Shown here piece after piece: positions 44,727 to 53,720 of a DNA stretch of 64,000 bases. The position numbers and the translations under genes were made by a program. Every line of letters starts with the position of its first letter. Position 1 is the stretch's first letter. The notes below the pieces were generated by a model. The model made no database searches. It was not told the origin of the DNA and saw only the letters and a program-made list of their open reading frames with translations. Origin of the DNA: Variovorax paradoxus EPS (GTDB lineage Bacteria > Pseudomonadota > Gammaproteobacteria > Burkholderiales > Burkholderiaceae_C). Where the stretch lies: contig NC_014931.1 in the NCBI RefSeq assembly GCF_000184745.1, forward strand, positions 4,464,001 to 4,528,000, read 5' to 3'.

Positions 44727-46364
44727 ATGAAAGCACCGTCCTCCGCCCTCCTGCTCCGCGCCACCGTCGTCGCCGCCACCTGGCTGGTCTTGAACGCCAG
44801 CGCCCAGGTGCCGGCCCCCCTGCAAACCCAGGCGGCCGACTCGCGCATCACCCAGGTCAAGGTCTACCCTGGCAGCGCCACGGTGGAGCGCGTGGCACGT
44901 GTCGCGGCCGGCAGCCGCTCGGTCACCTTCGCGTGCCTGCCGGCGGGGCTGGACGTGCAGAGCCTGCAGGTGTCGGCCGATGCGTCGGTGCGCGTGGGCG
45001 AGACCTCCGTGCTCAACGAGCAGCGCGAGCTTTCGGCGCGCTGCGCCACCAGCGCGCTCGACGGCCGCATCCGCGAACTCGAAGACCAGAAGGCCGCGCT
45101 GCAGGCCGAGAGCGATGCGCTGGGCATGGTCACGGGCTACCTCAAGGGCCTTTCGGGTGGAGATTCGTCACAGGGCGCTCGCGCGCCGATGGACGCGCGC
45201 AACCTCGCCGCGGTGACCGACGCGATGCGCCGCACCGGGCAGGACTCGCTGCTGAAACAGCACCAGCTCGCGCGCAAGCAGGGCGACATCGACCGCCAGC
45301 TCAACCCGCTGATCGCCGAGCGCAAGCGCTCGCAGGGCAACGGCGCGCAGGTGGTGGCCGTGACGGTCACGCTGGCCGCCAGCGCCGATGCGGAGGTGAA
45401 GCTCAGCTACCAGGTCAACGGCCCGGGTTGGACGCCCACCTACCGCGCGCTGCTCGACACCACCACACGCAAGGTGCGCATCGAACGACAGGCGCTGGTG
45501 GCGCAGGCCACGGGCGAAGACTGGCGCGGCGTGAAGCTGGTGCTCTCCACCGGCCAGCCGCGCCGCGAAACCACCGGCCGCACGCCGGGCGCGTGGCGCA
45601 TCGGCATCGAGCCGCCGCCGCAACGCCCAAAGACCGACATGGCCTACATGGCGGCACCGGCGCCAGCCATCGCGGGCGCACCGCCATCGCTCAGGGAGTC
45701 GGCCATGGAACGCCGCGCGCCGCTATTCGATGTGAGCGTGTTCGACAACAGCTTCGCCACCGAATTCTCTGTGCCGCAAAGCATCGACGTGCCCTCCAAC
45801 GGCCAGCGCGTGACGATGGCGCTCGGCCAGTACGAGGACACGGCGAAACTCGCCTCGCGCACCAGTCCGCGCGTGGACGCGAGCGCCTTCCTGGTCGCCG
45901 ACCTCGCACAGCCCACGGGCGTGTGGCCGGCCGGCCCGATGCAGCTTTATCGCGACGGCAACTTCGTCGGCAACGGCCAGTGGACGGCGCCGAGCGATGC
46001 GCGCCTGACGCTCTCCTTCGGCCGCGACGAACTGGTGCGCGTGCAGGTCGAACCGGAGCAGGACAACCAGGGCACGGGCGGCTTCGCCGGCACGCGCGCC
46101 GAGCGCAAGGTGCAGCGCGCCTACGTGGTCGAGAACCGCCACCGCACGCCGATCGCGGTGCAGGTGCTGGAAGCGGCGCCGATCTCGGTCGACGAGCAGG
46201 TGCGCATCGCCTCGCAGTTCTCGCCGCAGCCGGGCGAGCTGGCGTGGAACAAGCAGCCGGGCCTCGCGATGTGGAGCTTCGACCTCGACGCCGGCAAGAC
46301 CGCGCGCGTGGCGGCCGACTACACGATCAGCTATCCGAAGGACGTGCGGCTGCAGATGCGCTGA
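44727..46364 (+). CDS. DUF4139 (MuiA-like) secreted protein
   Basis: 545 residues. A signal peptide (LLLRATVVAATWLVLNASAQ) leads to a DUF4140 N-terminal domain (ITQVKVYPGSATVERVARVA), a coiled coil (about 105-190), then the DUF4139 domain (LSYQVNGPGWTPTYRALLDT to the end). 'Mucoidy inhibitor A' family; the function is not established and it is probably periplasmic or surface linked. GAAGG before ATG 44727 supports the start. A REP-like palindrome follows the gene. Confidence 0.85.
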   Translation: MKAPSSALLLRATVVAATWLVLNASAQVPAPLQTQAADSRITQVKVYPGSATVERVARVAAGSRSVTFACLPAGLDVQSLQVSADASVRVGETSVLNEQRELSARCATSALDGRIRELEDQKAALQAESDALGMVTGYLKGLSGGDSSQGARAPMDARNLAAVTDAMRRTGQDSLLKQHQLARKQGDIDRQLNPLIAERKRSQGNGAQVVAVTVTLAASADAEVKLSYQVNGPGWTPTYRALLDTTTRKVRIERQALVAQATGEDWRGVKLVLSTGQPRRETTGRTPGAWRIGIEPPPQRPKTDMAYMAAPAPAIAGAPPSLRESAMERRAPLFDVSVFDNSFATEFSVPQSIDVPSNGQRVTMALGQYEDTAKLASRTSPRVDASAFLVADLAQPTGVWPAGPMQLYRDGNFVGNGQWTAPSDARLTLSFGRDELVRVQVEPEQDNQGTGGFAGTRAERKVQRAYVVENRHRTPIAVQVLEAAPISVDEQVRIASQFSPQPGELAWNKQPGLAMWSFDLDAGKTARVAADYTISYPKDVRLQMR

Positions 46365-46414
46365 GCGCGCGCGCTCGCACCTTCTTATACGAGTTTGCGG
46401 TTAATCAACCAGAA

Positions 46415-46474
46415 CCGTTCGGACTGAGCTTGTCGAAGTCTCGCGCGGCGCTTCGACAAGCTCAGCGTGAACGG
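46415..46474. repeat. 60-base palindromic repeat (REP-like), copy 2
   Basis: Same length and orientation as copy 1 at 16588-16647. The arms are CCGTTCGGACTGAGCTTGTC... and CTTCGACAAGCTCAGCGTGA...; differences between copies keep the stem paired. It sits between the 3' ends of two convergent genes, the usual place for such elements, where it may end transcription or protect mRNA ends. Confidence 0.88.
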
Positions 46475-46509
46475 ATTGATATTCTTGAACGCGTTTCCGT
46501 ACCAGAAGT

Positions 46510-48699
46510 CTAGAAGTCGAACTTGGCCGACACCTCGAAGGTACGGCGCGGCGCAAGCAGCACCTGGCTGGTGGCACGCCCCACCCAGGTGGCGTAGAGC
46601 TTGTCGGTCAGGTTGCGCACGCGGAAGCTGAGCAGCGCGTTCTTCAACCGGTAGCTCACCGCCGCATCCATGGTGGTGTAGCCGTTGATGCGGATCTGGT
46701 TGGCGGTGTCGGTGAACATGTGGCCGGTGCGGTTGAGCGACACGAAATATTCGAGCTTCGAGTTGTCGGGCCGGTAGGTCGCGAAGACATTGGCCACGCG
46801 CTCGGGCACGTTGGGCGGGGTCTTGCCGACGCGCGAGACGTTGCCCGCCTCCACCAGCGTGTCGAAGCGCGCATCGAGAGCGGCGAGGTTGCCTGCCAGC
46901 GTCCATTCGCGCGTGGGCTTCCACACCGCCGACAGCTCTAGGCCGCGCGATGACTGGCGCCCGTTGTTCACCGTATTGGCCGCGTTGGCCGGATCGCGCG
47001 AGAGCACGTTGTCGAGCTCGATCTTGTAGGCGGCCGCGGTCCACTCCAGATTCGCTTCGGGCAGGCTCTGCTTGAAGCCCACCTCCGCCTGCTTGCCGCG
47101 CGACATCGGAAATGCCGCGTTGGATGCCGACAGGAGGAAGAGCGAATTCACCGGCAGCGTGGCGTTGGTGTACTGCGCATAGATGCTCGATTGCGGCGTG
47201 ATGTCGTACACCGCGCCGAGGCGGCCCGAAGTCGAACGGTAGCTGCTGCCGAAGCGCGTGTTGCTGCCCAGGTTGAGATCGGTGATCGAACGATCGACCT
47301 CGGTGCGGTCGTGGCGCAGGCCCCCGACCAGCGTGAGGTTGCGAATCGGCTTGAGCGCGTCTTCGACGAAGACCGAACTGACCCGCACCTTGGTGTGCAT
47401 GTCGGTCCGGTTGCCGCCGCCCACGCTGAGCGCCGGGTCGTTGTTGAAGAAGCCCACGTAGGGGTCGAACACCGGCACCCGCAGCAGGCTCGCCGTGCTG
47501 GCGCTGCTGTTCGAGAAGCGGCGCTGGCTGCCGAAGCGCGTCTCGCTGTATTCGCCGCCGACGACGAGGCGGTTGTCCATGCCGCCGATCGTGCCCTTGT
47601 GCGTGGCGTCGATGCGGTCGAGCCAGAAGTCCTGGTCGTGCGTGATCAGGGTCTGGTCGCGCGCGATGCTGGACGGCGCCACGAAGGTAGCGCTTTCGGA
47701 ATTGCGGAACACGCGGTTCGACTTGTTGGCCGAGAACTCATTGCGCCACGACCAGCCGCCGTCGAGCTGGCCCGTGAGGCGCGCGCGCAGCCAGTAGGTT
47801 TCGGAGGAGTTGTCGTCGTCCAGCACGTTGTAGTTGGTGCGCGTCATGCGCCGGTCGATCACGCGGCCGTCGGGCGTGCTCACCACGTTCGTCGGCTGGG
47901 TGGCGAAGCTGCGCGGCACGAGCGGCGTGCCCCAGTAGGCGTCGTTGTTGTCGCGCAGGTAGTCGAACGAGAGGTCCAGCTTCACCGAGCCGCCGAGGTC
48001 GACCATCAGGCCGCTGGTGAAGTGATCGATGCGCTCGCCGTTGCGGTCGATGGTGCCGACCTTGCTGTCGTTGCGGCTGTAGTCCAGCCGGTAGGCGCTG
48101 GCATCGCCGAGGGCGCCGCCGAAACCGAAGGCCGCGCGCGTGGAGCCGTAACTGCCGTACGAGAGCAGCGCTTCCTTGTGCGGGTTGTCGCGGTCGGGCC
48201 GCTTGGTCACGAAGTTGACGACGCCGCCGATGGCGCCCTCGCCGTCGAGCACCGAGGCAGGCCCCTTCAGCACTTCGATGCGGTCGTAGTTCCAGGTGTC
48301 CTGCACGCGGTTGACGACGCCCGCGCCGGAGCTGCGCACGCCGTCGTAGAGGTACATGAGGCTGGTGAAGCCGCGCGTGGAAAGCGTCGTCGGCGACGAC
48401 GGCGGGCCGCCGCCCGACAAACCCGCCATGCCGCGCAGCGCTTCGCTGAAGGTGCGCGCGCCGCGCTGCTGGATCGCGTCCTGCGACAGGATCTCGACGG
48501 AGGCCGGCGTCTCGCGCACCGAAAGGCCGAGACGCGAAGCGGCGCCGCTCGACTCCTCGAGGTGCAGGCTGTTGGCATCGCGGCTGCCTTCGATGGTGAC
48601 GGCGCCGAGTTCTGCGTTGGTGCTGTTGCCTTGTGCATACGCTGCCTGGAAGGCCGTGACGGCGGCCACGGCGATGGCCGTGCGGGTGAACTGGATCAT
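46510..48699 (-). CDS. TonB-dependent siderophore-type receptor
   Basis: 729 residues. Signal peptide (IAVAAVTAFQAAYAQ), plug domain (ETPASVEILSQDAIQQRG, RIEVLKGPASVLDGEGAIGG), a 22-strand barrel and a C-terminal aromatic end (FEVSAKFDF). It resembles FhuA/FpvA-class 'TonB-dependent siderophore receptor' proteins. It would take up a metal chelate across the outer membrane with TonB energy. It is the last gene of the minus-strand set 52639-46510, 52 bases after the ABC permease, so it likely takes part in the metal-starvation response controlled by the operator at 52676-52699. Confidence 0.9.
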   Translation of the reverse strand: MIQFTRTAIAVAAVTAFQAAYAQGNSTNAELGAVTIEGSRDANSLHLEESSGAASRLGLSVRETPASVEILSQDAIQQRGARTFSEALRGMAGLSGGGPPSSPTTLSTRGFTSLMYLYDGVRSSGAGVVNRVQDTWNYDRIEVLKGPASVLDGEGAIGGVVNFVTKRPDRDNPHKEALLSYGSYGSTRAAFGFGGALGDASAYRLDYSRNDSKVGTIDRNGERIDHFTSGLMVDLGGSVKLDLSFDYLRDNNDAYWGTPLVPRSFATQPTNVVSTPDGRVIDRRMTRTNYNVLDDDNSSETYWLRARLTGQLDGGWSWRNEFSANKSNRVFRNSESATFVAPSSIARDQTLITHDQDFWLDRIDATHKGTIGGMDNRLVVGGEYSETRFGSQRRFSNSSASTASLLRVPVFDPYVGFFNNDPALSVGGGNRTDMHTKVRVSSVFVEDALKPIRNLTLVGGLRHDRTEVDRSITDLNLGSNTRFGSSYRSTSGRLGAVYDITPQSSIYAQYTNATLPVNSLFLLSASNAAFPMSRGKQAEVGFKQSLPEANLEWTAAAYKIELDNVLSRDPANAANTVNNGRQSSRGLELSAVWKPTREWTLAGNLAALDARFDTLVEAGNVSRVGKTPPNVPERVANVFATYRPDNSKLEYFVSLNRTGHMFTDTANQIRINGYTTMDAAVSYRLKNALLSFRVRNLTDKLYATWVGRATSQVLLAPRRTFEVSAKFDF

Positions 48700-48751
48700 T
48701 GGACTGCCTGGTTGGAACGAAACGAAAAACCGGAAGGGCCGAGGCGATGCG

Positions 48752-50233
48752 CTAAGCCACGGAGAAGCGCCGCAGCCGCCACGCCGCAAGGCCGAACAGC
48801 AGCAGGCTCGGCACAAGCAACTGCAGCACCGCCAGAGCGGCCTGGCCGCGCATCAGGCCGGCTGGCTCCTCTTGCCACGCGAAAGTCGGAATGCGGTCGA
48901 ACTCGGCGGGCGTGAACGCATCGCGCGCATCGATGCGCGGAAAGAAGAAGGCCTTCCACGCCTCGTGGTGCGCCACCGTCTGCGCCTCGAAGCGCGCATG
49001 GCGCCGCACGCCGTTGCCGGCCAGCGCGGTCATACCTTCGTAGGCCACGGCGGCGGGCGACACCGCGCCGAAGCGGCCGAGCAACTGCTGCTGGCGCGCC
49101 TGCTGCGCGTCGAAGCGCTCGAGCGCGGGGCGGATCGCCTCATCGACCTCGCGCTCGATCTTGTAGTTGGCCAGCGCGCGGCCGGCGATCTCGATCTTGC
49201 CGTTGCGCGGCACGAGGATCGCGCCGTGGCCCACGTGCTGGTACTCGGTGCCCAGCAGGTCCTGGTAGCGCTTCATCGCCTCGGCCGTGACCACGCGCTG
49301 GTGCGTGGCGAGCTCGGTGCGCGACGGTGCCGGCACAGCCCGCGTGACGGCGAGGTTGAGCAGCACCGGTGCGACCAGCACCAGCATCACCCACGCGATG
49401 ACCAGCACCATCGCATTGGTCGCCGACGAAGCGCCGAAGGCATTCACCGCCACGACCAGCGCGAACCAGAACAGCGCGTAGGCACCGACCAGCAATGCCC
49501 ACCAGAGCGTTGCGCTGCCCGCGCCACCGGCGAAGCCTGCATGGCGCGCGATCCACAGCACCGCCACTGGCAGAAGCACCGCTGGTCCCAGCAACACCGC
49601 GGCGCGCACCGTGAGCTTGCCCGCGAGCAGCGTGCGCAGGCGCAAGGGCTGCGACAGAAGCAGGCGCAAGGTGCCGTTCTCGCGCTCCGCCGACAGGAGG
49701 TTGTAACTGAGCGCGAAGATCAGCAAGGGCAGCAAATAGACGATGACGAACGCCAGGTCGAAATGCCCGCTCAGCAGGTGCCACGGGTTCTCGATGTCGC
49801 TCGGGTTCATGAACACGACGCGGCTCTGGTTCGTGACCTTGTACTGGCTCGGGAACAGGTCGCTCTGCCCCAGCGCGACCGGGCCCAGTGGCGCGGTCGG
49901 CAGCAGCGCATGCTGGCCGCCGTAGCCGCTTGCCATGCGCGAGGGATCGGCCGGGTTCTCGAACGGCGTGGGCTGCGCGGTGCCGGCGAGGATGGCTTCG
50001 AGCTGCACGCGCTGATTGGCGCGAGTGTCGCGGTCGGCCTGTGCGACGGCCGCCTGCGCGCGGTCGCGCTTGGCGGTCTGCAGAAGGCCGTTGCCGAGCG
50101 CATAGGCCACGAGCAGCAGGAACAGCGCACCGACGACCCAGAGGCCGCGCTCGGCGAGCATCAAGCGGATTTCCTGGCGCATCACGGCCAGCAGGCGACG
50201 GGCTTGGGGAGGATGGATGGACATGTGTGGCAT
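48752..50233 (-). CDS. ABC-2 type permease, DUF3526 (second of two)
   Basis: 493 residues. Helix 1 (GLWVVGALFLLLVAYALGNG) is followed by a large extracytoplasmic loop, then five helices (LAFVIVYLLPLLIFALSYNL and others) and another loop with a final helix (ALAVLQLLVPSLLLFGLAAW). This is the layout of DUF3526 permeases. It has no cognate binding protein, so export or membrane handling of a metallophore or lipid is as likely as import. It starts seven bases after the previous permease. Confidence 0.85.
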   Translation of the reverse strand: MPHMSIHPPQARRLLAVMRQEIRLMLAERGLWVVGALFLLLVAYALGNGLLQTAKRDRAQAAVAQADRDTRANQRVQLEAILAGTAQPTPFENPADPSRMASGYGGQHALLPTAPLGPVALGQSDLFPSQYKVTNQSRVVFMNPSDIENPWHLLSGHFDLAFVIVYLLPLLIFALSYNLLSAERENGTLRLLLSQPLRLRTLLAGKLTVRAAVLLGPAVLLPVAVLWIARHAGFAGGAGSATLWWALLVGAYALFWFALVVAVNAFGASSATNAMVLVIAWVMLVLVAPVLLNLAVTRAVPAPSRTELATHQRVVTAEAMKRYQDLLGTEYQHVGHGAILVPRNGKIEIAGRALANYKIEREVDEAIRPALERFDAQQARQQQLLGRFGAVSPAAVAYEGMTALAGNGVRRHARFEAQTVAHHEAWKAFFFPRIDARDAFTPAEFDRIPTFAWQEEPAGLMRGQAALAVLQLLVPSLLLFGLAAWRLRRFSVA

Positions 50234-50239
50234 CCCCTT

Positions 50240-51640
50240 TCAGAGCGCGCGCTGGCGCACGGTGGCGAAGGCCGCGAACGCCGCTGCGAGCAGCAGGCCG
50301 ACGCACAGCACGGCCAGGCTGCGCGCCTGGTGCCACAGCGCCCATCCCACGCCCGGCGAGTGGTAGTCGAACGGCGGCACGGTGGCCCAGAGGTCGGGCG
50401 TGGCCTGGTAGGAAAAGTGGCGGTCGCCCAGCGGGTCGGCATGCACCACCAAGTCCTTGCTCATCAGGTCCTGGATGTTGCGGCGATGCAGTTCGGCCGC
50501 GGTCGTGAAGCGCCGGTGGTGCGAGAAATCGGTGCCCGCCATGCCCATCGAGAAGCTGCGGATCGCGAGGATGGGCAGCACAAGGCCGCTCCATTCCTGC
50601 ACGGTCTGCTGCTGCTCCCAGGTGTCCCACAAACGGCCGTAGTGACGGTCGTACACGGGGTACGAGGCCTGATCGTCCAGGCGCAGCGCTATGCCCCACT
50701 TGCTGAGCGGCACGTCGCGGCCCCAGCGTTCGGTGGTGCCGAAGTTCTTCTGCCAGACCTGGTCGGACACGGTCTTGAGTTCGGCGCCGAGCTGATGGTT
50801 GAACTCCAGCCGCGTCGGGCTCGGGAACCAGGTGCGCGACAGCTCGGAGAGCACGCGCGGCGCCATCACGGCCTGTCCGATCCACAGCGCGAGCAGCACG
50901 GTGATGGCGGTGCGCGAAGTGGCCGACATCGCCGACACGCCCAGCACGAGGAACACGAAGATGCCCAGGTACACCGCATAGCCGAGCGCCCATGCGGCAA
51001 GGCGCAGCAGCGCGTCGATGCGCTCGCCCTGCTCCGCGCCCACGGCCACCGCGATGGCCGCGACGATGGCGGCCGGCACGAGCAGCACCGCGAGCGATGC
51101 CGCGAGCGCGAGCGCCTTGCCGGCCAGGAGGCGCAGTGGAGACACGCCCAGGCTCAGCGTCTGCCGCAGGATGCCCTGCTCGCGTTCGCCTGCAAACGCG
51201 TTGAAGCCGAGCACGATCACCAGCAGCGGCCCGAGCACCTGCAATATCCAGCCGACCGAGAGGTTGCCGAAACGCTGCAGCCCGGTCGCATCTTGTGCGG
51301 CGTTGAACTTCACCTCGCTCTGCCGGTGCGCCTGCAGCCACACGGTGCTGCCGATGAAGGGGTTGATGCCCGAGTCGACCATCGACAGCGGCGGCTCGGG
51401 CTTGAAGGCGTGCATGCCCTGGTGGGCGGCGTCGTGCGGATGGCGCTTGTCCTGATGCAGCCAGTCGCGGTAGTCCATGGCCTGCGCGGCGACCTGCTCG
51501 GCGTGGGCGCCCTGCTGGTGCGCCCATCCCACGGCGAGTGCGGTGAAGAGCAGCATCACCACGAGTCCGCCCGCCAGGTACAGCCGGCCGTCGCGCAGGC
51601 GTTCGAGAAATTCGCGTCGTGCGATCCAGTTCAGCAACAT
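50240..51640 (-). CDS. ABC-2 type permease, DUF3526 (first of two)
   Basis: 466 residues with the same topology as its partner: first helix (LYLAGGLVVMLLFTALAVGW), an outer loop of about 130 residues, then clustered helices with FAGEREQGILRQTLSLG on the cytoplasmic side (coupling region) and a final helix (SLAVLCVGLLLAAAFAAFA). It forms a heterodimer with the second permease. It starts three bases after the ATPase stop. Substrate unknown. Confidence 0.85.
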   Translation of the reverse strand: MLLNWIARREFLERLRDGRLYLAGGLVVMLLFTALAVGWAHQQGAHAEQVAAQAMDYRDWLHQDKRHPHDAAHQGMHAFKPEPPLSMVDSGINPFIGSTVWLQAHRQSEVKFNAAQDATGLQRFGNLSVGWILQVLGPLLVIVLGFNAFAGEREQGILRQTLSLGVSPLRLLAGKALALAASLAVLLVPAAIVAAIAVAVGAEQGERIDALLRLAAWALGYAVYLGIFVFLVLGVSAMSATSRTAITVLLALWIGQAVMAPRVLSELSRTWFPSPTRLEFNHQLGAELKTVSDQVWQKNFGTTERWGRDVPLSKWGIALRLDDQASYPVYDRHYGRLWDTWEQQQTVQEWSGLVLPILAIRSFSMGMAGTDFSHHRRFTTAAELHRRNIQDLMSKDLVVHADPLGDRHFSYQATPDLWATVPPFDYHSPGVGWALWHQARSLAVLCVGLLLAAAFAAFATVRQRAL

Positions 51641-51642
51641 GT

Positions 51643-52350
51643 TCAGGCTCTCATGTGCTGGAGGTAGAGCGACTGCAGATCGGTGTTCGCAATCTGCGCT
51701 TCGCCGTCGAGGCTTTCGACGAGGCGGCCGCGCTTCATGATGCCGACGCGGGTGGCGGTCTGCTGCGCATGGAAGAGGTCGTGCGTGGTGGTGAGCACGG
51801 CCACGCCGGTGTCGGCGGCACGGCGCAAGAGGTCTGAGAACTCGGCGGCGGCGTGCGGGTCGAGCCCCGAGGTGGGCTCGTCGAGCAGCAGCGCCTTGGC
51901 TTCCTTGGCGATCGCCACCGCGATCCATACCTTCTGCCGCATGCCTTTGGAATACGCCGAGACGCGTTTTTCGGCAGCCGCGTGGTCGAGCCCCACCTCG
52001 GTCATCAACTCGAGCAGGCGCGTGCGCGGCAGCTCGTGGCCGAGCGCGAGGCCGGCGAAGAAGCGCAGGTTCTCCAGGCCCGAGAGCGTGCCGTAGAGCG
52101 TGACCTGCTCGGGGATGTACGCCACGTCCTGCTTGGTCGCGACCGCGTGGCGCGTGACGTCGACGCCGTTGATCTCCACCGTGCCGCCCGTCGGCGCGAT
52201 GAAGTTCAGGAACAGATTGATGGTCGTCGTCTTGCCCGCGCCGTTGGCGCCCAGCAGGCAGTAGATGTCGCCGCCGCGGATGTCGAGGTCGAGACGGTCG
52301 AGCGCAATGTGCGTTCCGTACTGTTTGGTGAGGCCGATGGCTCGGAGCAT
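51643..52350 (-). CDS. ABC transporter ATP-binding protein
   Basis: 235 residues, a complete ATPase domain. Walker A is GANGAGKTT (34-42), the signature region YSKGMRQKVWIAVAIAKEAK (a degenerate LSGGQ), Walker B LLLDEPTSGLDP and a switch His in TTTHDLFH. It energises the two DUF3526 permeases encoded directly downstream. It lies about 140 bases after the L36 gene on the same strand; no terminator-like hairpin is evident between them, so the operator upstream of L36 may control the entire set. Confidence 0.92.
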   Translation of the reverse strand: MLRAIGLTKQYGTHIALDRLDLDIRGGDIYCLLGANGAGKTTTINLFLNFIAPTGGTVEINGVDVTRHAVATKQDVAYIPEQVTLYGTLSGLENLRFFAGLALGHELPRTRLLELMTEVGLDHAAAEKRVSAYSKGMRQKVWIAVAIAKEAKALLLDEPTSGLDPHAAAEFSDLLRRAADTGVAVLTTTHDLFHAQQTATRVGIMKRGRLVESLDGEAQIANTDLQSLYLQHMRA

Positions 52351-52489
52351 GGACAGGTTTCCGGTTGGAGAAAAAGGCGCGCGCAGGCCTGCGGCGGCGC
52401 GGGGTGCGCCGGTGCGGTTTATGGGGTCGTGGAGCGAGGGTCGGCGGGCTGCGCGAATCGAAGGCGCCCGCGGTGTCGTCAGCGCAGGT

Positions 52490-52639
52490 TCAGCGCTTGT
52501 TCTTGTTCTTTGCGCCGCCCTGGCGCGCCTTGAAGCGCGGGTTGGACTTGCAGATCACGTAGGTGCGGCCGCGCCGTGTCACCACCTGGCAATCGCGGTG
52601 ACGCTTCTTTGCTTCCTTGAGCGAGGACAGGACTTGCAT
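52490..52639 (-). CDS. rpmJ2: Alternative (zinc-independent) 50S ribosomal protein L36
   Basis: 49 residues reading [20 protein letters not shown] then [20 protein letters not shown] and a Lys/Asn/Arg tail. This is the type B (YkgO) paralogue that lacks the complete zinc-ribbon ligand set and replaces the zinc-binding L36 when zinc is scarce. In many bacteria such paralogues are repressed by Zur. A perfect Fur-family palindrome lies 37-60 bases upstream of the ATG. Too short for usual gene-size cutoffs; identified from the translated minus strand. Confidence 0.93.
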   Translation of the reverse strand: MQVLSSLKEAKKRHRDCQVVTRRGRTYVICKSNPRFKARQGGAKNKNKR

Positions 52640-52675
52640 AGGGTCGTTCCGAAAAGTTGGACCCGCGACTATACG

Positions 52676-52699
52676 TTATTGAGAATTCATTCTCAATAA
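52676..52699. promoter_or_regulatory. Perfect Fur-family operator palindrome (Zur or Fur box)
   Basis: TTATTGAGAAT and its exact reverse complement ATTCTCAATAA are separated by TC. The GAGAAT/ATTCTC half-sites resemble Fur-family boxes. Position just upstream of rpmJ2 and downstream of a Fur-family gene on the same strand makes it the likely switch for the rpmJ2-ABC-receptor group. Whether Zur or Fur binds cannot be told from sequence; the L36 target favours Zur. Confidence 0.8.
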
Positions 52700-52737
52700 A
52701 GCCAATAACATCGCAAGGCTGACCGCCACCTAACGCC

Positions 52738-53187
52738 TCAATGCGCCTTGCGCTTGCTCGCCTTGCCGCCTGCGTCGACGCAAGCCGCGCACAGCCCGTG
52801 CAGCGTCACCTCGTGGCTCTTCACCTGGAAGCCCTTGGGCGCGAGATCGTCCATCGGTCCCGGGCATGCATGCAGCAGGAACACCTGCTTGCAGCCCGAG
52901 CAATGGAAGTAGTGGTGATGGTGGTCGGCCTCTTCGCCGTCGTGGTGCGCGTGGCGATGCGCGGCGGGCTTGCAGGCCACTTCGTAGCGTGCCGGTTCGC
53001 CCGGCAGTTCGACCTTCGCGATCTCGCCGTCGGCGAGCAGCAGCGAGACCTGGCGGTACACGGTGGAAAGGCTGATCTCGGGAACGATCTCGCGGGCGTG
53101 TTCGAGGATTTCCGGTGCGGTGAGGACGCGGCCGGCGTCGCTGAAAGCGGAGAAAACGGCGTTGCGTTGGCGCGTGAGGCGTTGCAT
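52738..53187 (-). CDS. Fur-family metalloregulator (Zur-like)
   Basis: 149 residues. An N-terminal winged helix (TRQRNAVFSAFSDAGRVLTA, PEISLSTVYRQVSLLLADGE), then a His-rich loop (HRHAHHDGEEADHHHHYFH) and zinc-site cysteines in CSGCKQVF and CAACVDAG. The start at 53187 fits the short N-terminus of this subgroup; the open frame upstream belongs to other genes. With rpmJ2 and its operator directly downstream, a zinc-sensing role is favoured, but a second Fur-family gene at 62427 competes for the Zur title. Confidence 0.85.
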   Translation of the reverse strand: MQRLTRQRNAVFSAFSDAGRVLTAPEILEHAREIVPEISLSTVYRQVSLLLADGEIAKVELPGEPARYEVACKPAAHRHAHHDGEEADHHHHYFHCSGCKQVFLLHACPGPMDDLAPKGFQVKSHEVTLHGLCAACVDAGGKASKRKAH

Positions 53188-53249
53188 TTTTCGATGATAG
53201 TGGGCGGGCCTTTTCCGGCCGGCGCCAAGGGCCGACGAGCCGCCGGCTG

Positions 53250-53720
53250 CTACGCCAGGACGTTCTGGCCGATGCGCCGGGCCTCGTCGGCCAGCGCGTC
53301 GTAATCGCCCTGCACGAACTGCCGCACCAGGCCGGCCACGTCTTCGCGCGCATGGATCTCGAAGCTGAGGTTCTGCGTTTCTTTCGAGAACCAGCCCTTT
53401 TTCAGTTCGCGGCTGAAGCTGCACTGGTAATAGTGCAACGGCTCCTGGAAGACACCGCTGATGCCGAACTGCACCTTCATGTCTTCGCTGCACAAGACCA
53501 GCGCGGGCAGCGGACCTTCCTGCGCGACGAGCCAAGCCGCCATCACCTCGCGCCATGGCACGGCATCGAGCTCGCGCAAGAAATCCTCGGCATCGGTGGT
53601 CTTGCGCTCGTGTTCCTGCGCGCTCAGTTGCTTCAGGTACGCGGCAACGCTCACCAGTCCCGGGAAGTCTTCCGAATCGGTATCGAGACCGCCCTTGCGA
53701 AAGAAAAAGAAATTCGGCAT
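53250..53720 (-). CDS. Conserved protein of unknown function
   Basis: 156 residues, soluble, not recognised. N-terminal MPNFFFFRKGGLDTDSEDFP, a helical middle (EDFLRELDAVPWREVMAAWL) and a beta-rich end (FGISGVFQEPLHYYQCSFSR, LSFEIHAREDVAGLVRQFVQ). Its start shares one base with the stop of the GTPase gene (TGATG on the minus strand), so it is translationally coupled to ribosome-assembly GTPase synthesis. Confidence 0.75.
   Translation of the reverse strand: MPNFFFFRKGGLDTDSEDFPGLVSVAAYLKQLSAQEHERKTTDAEDFLRELDAVPWREVMAAWLVAQEGPLPALVLCSEDMKVQFGISGVFQEPLHYYQCSFSRELKKGWFSKETQNLSFEIHAREDVAGLVRQFVQGDYDALADEARRIGQNVLA

Noticed and set aside
48356..51667. A 1103-codon plus-strand frame
   Set aside because: Antisense to the ABC permeases and receptor; no domain content.
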